DNA of 8,468 nucleotides from JBCCOW01 sp038749105 (GTDB lineage: Bacteria; Planctomycetota; Phycisphaerae; Phycisphaerales; Phycisphaeraceae): the NCBI GenBank assembly GCA_038749105.1, contig JBCDIM010000106.1, positions 1 to 8,468 on the forward strand, written 5' to 3'. Position numbers and translations under genes: made by a program. Below are positions 1 through 6,400 of this stretch, piece by piece. The notes below the pieces were generated by a model. That model made no database searches, was not told where the DNA came from, and saw only the letters and a program-made list of their open reading frames with translations. Each line of letters starts with the position of its first letter. Position 1 is the first letter of the stretch.

Positions 1-177
1 CGGTTCCGCACCCTGGGCGACTACCCGTTGTCGGGCGCGACGCCCAGCCGGGCCGACACCCTGCCGCAGATCATCCAGGAGATGCTGCTGGCGACACGCA
101 GCGAGCGTGAGGGCCGGGCGGTCGACAAGGACCCCGGTGCTTCGATGGAAGAGAAGAAACAACAGGGCTACTACTAG
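1..177 (+). CDS. cysD: Sulfate adenylyltransferase subunit 2 (CysD), C-terminal 58 residues
   Basis: This is the 3' end of a gene that starts before the window; the frame is open from base 1 to a TAG at 175-177. CysD is the catalytic subunit of bacterial ATP sulfurylase. It forms APS and pyrophosphate from ATP and sulfate in the cytoplasm, as a complex with the GTPase CysN. The visible tail begins RFRTLGDYPLSGA, continues through a TLPQIIQEML segment, and ends with SMEEKKQQGYY. These closely follow the C-terminus of E. coli CysD as I recall it (RFRTLGCYPL, TLPEIIEEML, SMELKKRQGYF). The next gene, 17 bp downstream on the same strand, is cysNC, the usual operon partner, which supports the call. 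Nothing can be said of the N-terminal half or the promoter. Confidence 0.94.
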   Translation, partial: RFRTLGDYPLSGATPSRADTLPQIIQEMLLATRSEREGRAVDKDPGASMEEKKQQGYY

Positions 178-194
178 CCGCAAGCGATCGAGCC

Positions 195-2120
195 ATGACA
201 GCAGCCCAGACCGAACTCATCGCCACGGACATCAACGCCTACCTCGCGCAGCACGAGCGCAAGGAGATGCTGCGTTTCCTCACCTGCGGGAGCGTAGACG
301 ACGGCAAATCGACCCTGATCGGCCGGCTCCTCTACGACTCGAAGATGGTCTACGAAGACCAGCTCGCGGCGCTGGAGGTCGACTCCAAACGCTTCGGCAC
401 CACGGGCGGCGAGTTCGACCCGGCGCTGCTGACCGACGGCTTGAAGGCCGAGCGCGAGCAGGGGATCACGATCGACGTGGCGTACCGCTACTTCTCGACC
501 GCCAAGCGGAAGTTCATCATCGCCGACACGCCCGGCCACGAGCAGTACACCCGGAACATGGCGACCGGCGCGTCGACCGCCGACCTGGCGATCATCCTGA
601 TCGACGCCCGGCACGGCGTGCAGACCCAGACCCGCCGGCACTCGTTCATCGCGTCGCTCCTCGGCATCAAGCACGTCGTCGTCGCGGTCAACAAGATGGA
701 CCTCGTCGATTTCTCCGAAGAGCGCTACGAGGTCATCCGTCGGGAGTACGCCGACTTCGCCGCGAAGCTGGACCTGCCCGACGTGCGGTTTGTGCCCATG
801 TCGGCGCTGAATGGCGACAACGTCGTCAACCCCTCCGAGCACACCCCGTGGTACCGCGGCGGCACGCTGATGCACATCCTCGAGACCGTGCACATCGGCT
901 CAGACCGGAACCTGATCGACCTGCGGTTCCCCGTGCAGTACGTCAACCGCCCCGACCTGAACTTCCGCGGGTTCACCGGGACGCTGGCGTCGGGTGTGGT
1001 CCGCAAGGGCGACGAGGTGATGGTCTTGCCGTCCCGGAAGACCTCCAAGGTGAAGCAGATCGTGACGTTCGAGGGCGAGATCGATGAGGCGTTCGCGCCG
1101 ATGTCGCCGACGATCACGCTGGAGGACGAGATCGACGCCAGCCGCGGCGACATGCTCGTGCACCCGAACAACCAGCCGACGGTCAGCCAGGCCTTCGAGG
1201 CGATGCTGGTGTGGATGAACGAGGAGGCGTTGGAGCCGGGTCGGCCTTACCTGATCAAGCAGACCACGCGGCAGACGCCGGGCGTGATCACGTCGGTCCG
1301 CTATCGGATGGACGTCAACACGCTGCACCGGCACGACGAGACCGACGGGCTGCAGCTCAACGAGATCGGGCGCGTCGTGGTCGAGCTCGCCCGTCCGCTG
1401 TGCTTCGACCCGTACACCAAGAACCGCGGCACCGGCGGGTTCATCGTCATCGACCGCCTGACACACAACACCGTCGCGGCGGGCATGATCCTGGACCGCT
1501 CCGCCAGTGCCGAGCAGGCCGCCCGCGATCGGCTGGCCCAGTCGCTGGCGACCCACGCCACGCAGCACCACTCGCTGGTGAGCGACGACGAACGCGCCGG
1601 CCGGCTCAAGCAGCAGCCCGCCACCGTCTGGATCACCGGGATGACCGGCTCGGGCAAGTCCCCGATCGCCTACGCCCTGGAACGCCGGCTCTTCGACGAG
1701 GGCTACACCACCCTCACGCTCGACGGCCGGAACAACCGCCTGGGACTGTCCTCCGACCTCACGTTCTCCGACGCCGACCGGGCGGAGAACCTGCGCCGTG
1801 CGGCCCACGTGGCCAAGCTGGCGAACGACAGCGGGCTCATCTCGGTCTGTGCGTTCCTCTCGCCGAGCGACGCCGACCGGGCGGTGGCCCGCGAGGTCCT
1901 GGGCGAGCACTTCATCGAGGTGTTCACCGACGCCCCGGAAGACGTCTGCAAGCAGCGGGCGAAGGAGCAGGGCTCGAGCATGGCCGCGTTCAGCGACATC
2001 GCCGCCCCCTACGAGCCCCCCGCCAGCCCGGACCTCCGGCTGACGACCGATGAGCTGTCGATCGACGCCTGCGTCGAGCAGATCATGGGCCTGCTCAAGA
2101 GCCGCGGCGTCTTGGGCTGA
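195..2120 (+). CDS. cysNC: Sulfate adenylyltransferase subunit 1 fused to a degenerate adenylylsulfate kinase domain (CysNC)
   Basis: The protein has 641 residues. Residues about 25-440 are a complete CysN, the GTPase that drives APS synthesis by CysD. Visible motifs are the P-loop GSVDDGKS (32-39), GITIDVAYRYF (90-100), DTPGHEQY (111-118) and NKMD (166-169), followed by the EF-Tu-like beta-barrel domains. Residues about 476-641 resemble APS kinase (CysC), as in the CysNC fusions of mycobacteria and some proteobacteria. Here, however, the P-loop reads GMTGSGKSP (482-490), with Pro where Ser/Thr is usual. The DGDN-x-R motif reads DGRNNR (510-515). The lid motif KGLYxKARAG is missing, and the segment before APYEPP is about 7 residues shorter than usual. 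PAPS formation by this domain is therefore doubtful; a structural or regulatory role is inferred. The start is the first ATG after cysD. No clear Shine-Dalgarno precedes it, so translation may be coupled to cysD. Confidence 0.94.
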   Translation: MTAAQTELIATDINAYLAQHERKEMLRFLTCGSVDDGKSTLIGRLLYDSKMVYEDQLAALEVDSKRFGTTGGEFDPALLTDGLKAEREQGITIDVAYRYFSTAKRKFIIADTPGHEQYTRNMATGASTADLAIILIDARHGVQTQTRRHSFIASLLGIKHVVVAVNKMDLVDFSEERYEVIRREYADFAAKLDLPDVRFVPMSALNGDNVVNPSEHTPWYRGGTLMHILETVHIGSDRNLIDLRFPVQYVNRPDLNFRGFTGTLASGVVRKGDEVMVLPSRKTSKVKQIVTFEGEIDEAFAPMSPTITLEDEIDASRGDMLVHPNNQPTVSQAFEAMLVWMNEEALEPGRPYLIKQTTRQTPGVITSVRYRMDVNTLHRHDETDGLQLNEIGRVVVELARPLCFDPYTKNRGTGGFIVIDRLTHNTVAAGMILDRSASAEQAARDRLAQSLATHATQHHSLVSDDERAGRLKQQPATVWITGMTGSGKSPIAYALERRLFDEGYTTLTLDGRNNRLGLSSDLTFSDADRAENLRRAAHVAKLANDSGLISVCAFLSPSDADRAVAREVLGEHFIEVFTDAPEDVCKQRAKEQGSSMAAFSDIAAPYEPPASPDLRLTTDELSIDACVEQIMGLLKSRGVLG

Positions 2121-2234
2121 GGCCTCACACGACCGATTGGCGGCCAAGCGACTCTATCGGGATCAGGCTGGAATAACCGGGTGCCCCTCGGGCTTGCTCT
2201 ATCGGTACCCGTTGTGATTCCGTAGAGTAGACGC
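2121..2234. promoter_or_regulatory. cysNC-arsS intergenic region with direct repeat and possible leaderless-type promoter
   Basis: The 114-bp gap carries a 9-bp direct repeat, CTCTATCGG, at 2152-2160 and 2197-2205. TAGAGT at 2223-2228 fits the TANNNT form of a -10 element and ends 6 bp before the arsS ATG. There is no Shine-Dalgarno-like stretch before that ATG. Together these resemble the -10 layout of leaderless transcripts, with the second repeat copy sitting where a -35 element or activator would bind. The only hairpin near the cysNC end is a weak GCCC-CTC-GGGC (about 2183-2193) without a T-tract, so a terminator is not claimed. The function of these elements is inference. Confidence 0.3.
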
Positions 2235-3245
2235 ATGGCCCAGCTCAATGAGCCGATCTCTTTGACCGTTTCCGGGAGCACCGCCTACACCCCCAACGCG
2301 TTCGACGACGCGGTGGCGGACGCGATCGGCGGGCCGCTCCGTGCCGGGTCGCTCACCACATTCCAGGTCAACATCGGGCTCACCTGCAACCTCGCCTGTG
2401 AGCACTGCCACGTCGAGAGCTCGCCCAACCGCCGCGAGCAGATGGACTGGGCCACGATGGAGCTGATCCTCGACGCCGCCGACCGGGCCGGTTCGACAGA
2501 CCTGGACATTACCGGTGGGGCCCCCGAGATGAACCCGCACTTCCGGCGGTTTGTCGCCGCGGCAAGGGCCCAGGGGATGTCCGTCAACGTGAGGACCAAC
2601 CTGACCATCGTGCTGCAGCCGGGGTACGAGGACCTGCCCGAGTTCTTTCGGGCACAGGGGGTGTCGCTGGTGGCGTCGCTGCCGTGCTATCTGCCGGAGA
2701 ACGTCGACAAGCAGCGGGGCGAGCATGTGTACGAGGACTCGGTCGAGGTGCTGCAACGGCTCAACGCGGTGGGGTTCGGGGTAGATCCGCAGCTTGAGTT
2801 GAACCTGGTGTACAACCCCGGCGGCCCGAGCCTGCCGCCGCCCACGGAGAAGCTCGAGCAGGACTACAAGAAGGTGCTGAGCGAGCGTTGGGGGATCGAA
2901 TTCAACTCGCTGTACACGATCACGAACGTGCCGATCGGCCGATTCATGCGCGACCTGCGCCGGGCGGGCAAAGGCGACGCGTACGACCAGCTGCTGCGGG
3001 ACCGGTTTAATTGCGCGACGATCGAGCCGTTGATGTGTCGGCACCAGGTGCACATCTCGCACGACGGGACGATGCACGATTGTGATTTCAATTACGCGTT
3101 GAAGATGCCCGTGAATGACGTGCCGGGCACGCACATCCGGGACTTCGATCCGGAGGTGCATGGGCGTCGGCGGGTCGCGACGGGCGAGCACTGCTTCGCG
3201 TGCACGGCCGGGGCGGGGTCGAGCTGCAGCGGGGCGTTGGCTTGA
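2235..3245 (+). CDS. arsS: ArsS-type radical SAM protein (arsenosugar biosynthesis family)
   Basis: The protein has 336 residues and should be cytoplasmic. The radical SAM cluster motif CNLACEHC (C51, C55, C58) is followed by HVESSPNR, much like the CxxxCxHCHVxxxP signature of the ArsS family. The SAM-binding GGAPE motif is at 94-98. The C-terminal half carries C260, C268 and C283, and ends in HCFACTAGAGSSCSGALA (C320, C323, C331), the typical ArsS tail. Some family members carry selenocysteine; here all these positions are Cys and the only TGA is the stop codon. ArsS is thought to convert methylated arsenic with SAM's 5'-deoxyadenosyl group into a deoxyadenosine-arsenic precursor of arsenosugars. 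An arsM methyltransferase, a common neighbour, is not in the window. The next gene overlaps or abuts the 3' end and includes an ArsS-associated transferase domain, supporting the assignment. The product chemistry is inferred from family. Confidence 0.86.
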   Translation: MAQLNEPISLTVSGSTAYTPNAFDDAVADAIGGPLRAGSLTTFQVNIGLTCNLACEHCHVESSPNRREQMDWATMELILDAADRAGSTDLDITGGAPEMNPHFRRFVAAARAQGMSVNVRTNLTIVLQPGYEDLPEFFRAQGVSLVASLPCYLPENVDKQRGEHVYEDSVEVLQRLNAVGFGVDPQLELNLVYNPGGPSLPPPTEKLEQDYKKVLSERWGIEFNSLYTITNVPIGRFMRDLRRAGKGDAYDQLLRDRFNCATIEPLMCRHQVHISHDGTMHDCDFNYALKMPVNDVPGTHIRDFDPEVHGRRRVATGEHCFACTAGAGSSCSGALA

Positions 3246-6200
3246 GCGACGGGCTCGGGCTGAAGCAGGGGCGTTTGTGGGGAGGTTTGGCGTGCGTCGG
3301 TTTGGTGGGCGGGGCCGTGTGGGCGATGGCGTTGGCGTGGGTGTCGTGGCGGGTGGACCGGTGGCAGAGCGGCGACGGCGACGCGGTCTGGGGCACGATC
3401 GATCCGGCGTGGGGGTGGACGGCGGTGGGCCTGATGATGGGTGCGGGCGTGTGGTGGCTCGTCACGTTGACAGGGATGGTGAGGTGGCGACGGATAGCGT
3501 CATGGCGTGCGGGTGTGTTGGCGGTTCTGGTGGCGGGCGGGGCGATGCGTGCGGTGATGTTCGGCAGCCTGCCGATGATGGAGGACGATTACCACCGGAC
3601 GCTGTGGGACGGGTCGGTGGTGGCCGCGGGGCTGGACCCCTACGCGGTGACGCCGGCCGAGGTGCGAGACGGCACAGCCCCGGTGTCGTACCTGGCGTTG
3701 GCGCAGGAGCCCGGTGCGGCGGCGACGCTGGAACGCATCAACCACGCGGAGATCGCCACGATCTATCCGGGGCTGACGCAGGCGGCGGCGGCTTTGGGCC
3801 ACTGGATCGACCCCTGGGGCTTGGTGGGTCTGCGGCTGATCGTGACGGTCTCGGACCTGTTGGTGCTGCTGGCGGTGTGGAGCCTGGTGCGGGTGCGGGA
3901 CGGCGGCGAGCGTGGGCGACGCGCGGCGGTCGTGGGTGGGGTGGCGTGGTGGTGCAATCCGCTGGTGGTGTTGATGGGGGTGGGGGCGGTGCACCTGGAC
4001 ACGCTGGCGATCGCGGGGGGGATGGCGGCGTTGGCGTGTGCAGCAAGGGTGCGGCGGACGGGTTGGCGGTGCGACATCGCGGGGCGGAAGTCGGGGGTAG
4101 ACGGCCGGGGCCTGGGGTGGTCGGGGGCGGCCGGTGCGCTGCTGGGGTTGGGTATTGGGGCGAAGCTGTGGCCCGCACTCTGGGGGCTGTTGGTTTTGGG
4201 CTGGGTAGGGCGGAGCGGTCGGCCGGTTTGGGTGGGGCGGGTGTTGGCGGTGGCGTTGGCGGGTGGGTTGGTGGGCGGGGGGTTGGTGGGGCCGTTGGTC
4301 TGGCACACGTCGCGGGGGGGGGAGGTGTCGATCGACCCGGCGGAGGTGGGGGATGCGGGGGTAACGAACTACGCGACGCGTTGGTCGAACAACGCGCCGA
4401 TCTACACGGCTCACGCGGCGGCGTGGCGGGAGGGCTTGGCGTGGTGGGATGAGAACTGGCGCGGGGTGACCGAGCAGCAGCCGGACGGGCGTCGGCCTTG
4501 GGCGTGGTCGTCGGAGCTGGTGGCGAGGGGGGTGACGGTGGGGGTGATCGGGGCGGCGGTGTTGGTGGCGTTCGGGGGCGTGATCCTGGGGGTCGGTGGC
4601 CGCTCGGAGGAGGGTCTGGTGGGCTGGGCGCTGCTGGTGTTGGTGGTGGCGTTCTTGGTCGGGCCGACGGCGTTCCCGTGGTATTTCGTGTGGGGTTTGG
4701 GGGTGGCGTCGGTGTTGGTGGCGAGCTCTGGTGTCGGGTGGAAGAGGGTGGGTGGGGTGGGGTGGGCGTGGGGGTTGGGGGTGGTGGTGCTGCCGTTGTA
4801 TTACGTTCAGGTGTGGGACATGGCGACGCACGACGGGTTGATGTGGGTGCAGCACGGGGTGCTGGGGGTAGGGGTGTTGGGTGCGGGGTTGTACGCGGTG
4901 CGGGCGTCTTCCGCGTCGAAGAGCAAGCCGACTATGGGTTTAGAGATGGGTGACGAAATGAAGCGAATTGCGGTGGTGATCCCGGCACTGAACGAGGCGG
5001 CGTCGATCGGGAAGGTCGTGAGCGGGGTGCGAGCGGTGGCGGACGGGATCAATGCGGGAGTGGGGGCGGGTGCAAGTGCGGGGGGTTGGGTATTGGACCG
5101 GGTGGTGGTGGTGGACAACGGGTCGAGCGACGGGACGGATCGGGTGGCGGCAGAAGCGGGGGCGGAGGTGGTGCGGGAGGACCAGCGGGGGTACGGGCGG
5201 GCGTGCTTGACGGGGCTGGGATATCTGGAGGCGGAAGGGTTTGGGGAAGAGGGGGAGGTAGCGGGTGGTGGGGGTGGTGGGGTGGTGTTGTTTATGGATG
5301 CGGACTACGCGGATCGGCCGGAAGACTTGCCGGCGGTGGTGGGGCCGGTGGTGCGGGGGGAGGCGGATTTGGTGATCGGCTCGCGGGTGTTGGGGGAGGC
5401 GGAGAAGGGGAGCCTGACGATTGTGCAGCGGTTCGGGAACGGGCTGGCGACGCGGCTGTTGCGGTGGGCTTTTGGGGTGCGGTTCACGGACCTGGGGCCG
5501 TTCCGGGCGGTGAGTTGGGAGGCTTTGAAGCGGCTCGAGATGGACGACGAGGATTTCGGGTGGACGGTGCAGATGCAGGCGCGGGCGGCGGCACGGGGGG
5601 TTCTGTGTACAGAGGTGCCGGTGGCCTATCGGAAGCGGATCGGCAAGTCGAAGATCAGCGGGACGGTGCGAGGGGTGGTGCTGGCGGGGACGAAGATCCT
5701 GTGGACGATCGGGGCGGAGCGGGTCCGCTTAATGACGGAGGACGAATATCAAATACCAAAGATTGATGGGCCTGAAAGACTGATCGGACGACGGTTGATT
5801 CTGTTTACGAAGTATCCGGTGCCAGGGCTGAGCAAGACCCGGATGATCCCGGCGTTGGGGGAAGCGGGGGCGGCGGCGCTGCAGGAGGCGATGACGCGGC
5901 ACCTAATGGAAACGCTGGGTGGGGCGTTCCCGCTGGAGGTGCGGTATGCAGGTGGGAGTGAGGCGGGGATGGTGCGTATGTTTGGGCCGGGGCGGTATGC
6001 GTCTCAGGGCGAGGGGGATTTGGGTGAGCGGCTAGCGAAGGCGGTGCGGGAGGCGTTTGAAGGCAGGGCGGGTGGGGTCGTAGTGATTGGGGCGGATTGT
6101 CCGCAGATCACGCCGGGGTATGTGGAGGCGGCGTTCTCGGGGCTGGTTAATGACGACATGGTGATCGGCCCGGCCCGGGACGGGGGGTACACACTGATCG

Positions 6201-6394
6201 GGCTACGCGTGGCGGAGCCGGCGGTGTTTGCGGGGATCGATTGGGGGACGGAGCGGGTGTTTGAGCAGACGATGGTGGCTGCGGGTGAGGCGGGTTTGGG
6301 TGTGAAGGTGTTGGGGGAGTTGGACGACGTGGATCGGCCGGAGGACCTGGGGGTGTGGGAGGCGGTGAAGGCGGGGCGAGCCAAGGGGGGATAG
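3200..6394 (+). CDS. Three-domain glycosyltransferase fusion: GT-C membrane domain + GT2 + DUF2064/TIGR04282 transferase
   Basis: This is one open frame of up to 1064 residues. Residues about 25-568 form roughly 12 hydrophobic segments with GT-C/mannosyltransferase-like motifs: MEDDYHR and LWDG (127-138), LDPYAVTP (145-152), TIYP (187-190), HLD (265-267), KLWP (322-325) and FPWYFVW (492-498). Residues about 587-843 are a GT2 domain like dolichol-phosphate-mannose synthase, with PALNEAASIG, DNGSSDG (639-645), a DAD metal motif (700-702) and a YRKRIGKSKISGT end. Residues about 865-1060 are DUF2064/TIGR04282, with PVPGLSKTRM, GDLGERL, IGADCPQI, GPARDGGYTLIGL and DVDRPEDL. The last family is the ArsS-associated transferase. 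Family logic suggests the GT2 domain makes a polyprenyl-phosphate sugar that the GT-C domain uses; this is inference. The start is uncertain. ATG 3200 lies inside arsS; TTG 3242 shares bases with the arsS stop; TTG 3275 follows AGGGG. There are ATGs near both domain junctions (4934, 4946, 4958; 5732), so shorter internal products are possible. Confidence 0.85.
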   Translation: MHGRGGVELQRGVGLSDGLGLKQGRLWGGLACVGLVGGAVWAMALAWVSWRVDRWQSGDGDAVWGTIDPAWGWTAVGLMMGAGVWWLVTLTGMVRWRRIASWRAGVLAVLVAGGAMRAVMFGSLPMMEDDYHRTLWDGSVVAAGLDPYAVTPAEVRDGTAPVSYLALAQEPGAAATLERINHAEIATIYPGLTQAAAALGHWIDPWGLVGLRLIVTVSDLLVLLAVWSLVRVRDGGERGRRAAVVGGVAWWCNPLVVLMGVGAVHLDTLAIAGGMAALACAARVRRTGWRCDIAGRKSGVDGRGLGWSGAAGALLGLGIGAKLWPALWGLLVLGWVGRSGRPVWVGRVLAVALAGGLVGGGLVGPLVWHTSRGGEVSIDPAEVGDAGVTNYATRWSNNAPIYTAHAAAWREGLAWWDENWRGVTEQQPDGRRPWAWSSELVARGVTVGVIGAAVLVAFGGVILGVGGRSEEGLVGWALLVLVVAFLVGPTAFPWYFVWGLGVASVLVASSGVGWKRVGGVGWAWGLGVVVLPLYYVQVWDMATHDGLMWVQHGVLGVGVLGAGLYAVRASSASKSKPTMGLEMGDEMKRIAVVIPALNEAASIGKVVSGVRAVADGINAGVGAGASAGGWVLDRVVVVDNGSSDGTDRVAAEAGAEVVREDQRGYGRACLTGLGYLEAEGFGEEGEVAGGGGGGVVLFMDADYADRPEDLPAVVGPVVRGEADLVIGSRVLGEAEKGSLTIVQRFGNGLATRLLRWAFGVRFTDLGPFRAVSWEALKRLEMDDEDFGWTVQMQARAAARGVLCTEVPVAYRKRIGKSKISGTVRGVVLAGTKILWTIGAERVRLMTEDEYQIPKIDGPERLIGRRLILFTKYPVPGLSKTRMIPALGEAGAAALQEAMTRHLMETLGGAFPLEVRYAGGSEAGMVRMFGPGRYASQGEGDLGERLAKAVREAFEGRAGGVVVIGADCPQITPGYVEAAFSGLVNDDMVIGPARDGGYTLIGLRVAEPAVFAGIDWGTERVFEQTMVAAGEAGLGVKVLGELDDVDRPEDLGVWEAVKAGRAKGG

Positions 6395-6400
6395 AGGCGG

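Noticed and set aside
174..2147. Long open frames overlapping cysNC in other frames and on the minus strand
   Set aside because: They are Arg/Ala/Pro-rich low-complexity translations expected from GC-rich DNA, while the cysNC frame matches known motifs end to end.
2170..2215. Rho-independent terminator after cysNC
   Set aside because: The only stem is 4 bp (GCCC/GGGC) plus a loose outer CGGGT/ACCCG pairing, with no T-tract.
3185..3245. Selenocysteine (TGA read-through) in the ArsS tail
   Set aside because: The C-terminal motif is complete with Cys codons, and the only in-frame TGA follows the natural end of the protein.
3115..5766. Long Gly- or Pro/His-rich frames overlapping the glycosyltransferase fusion
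   Set aside because: Their composition mirrors G-rich DNA read out of frame, with no domain motifs; the fusion frame carries clear family motifs throughout.
1..6394. Link between sulfate activation and sulfated arsenosugars
   Set aside because: Sulfated arsenosugars exist in algae, but no sulfotransferase is present and the APS kinase domain looks inactive, so adjacency alone is not enough.
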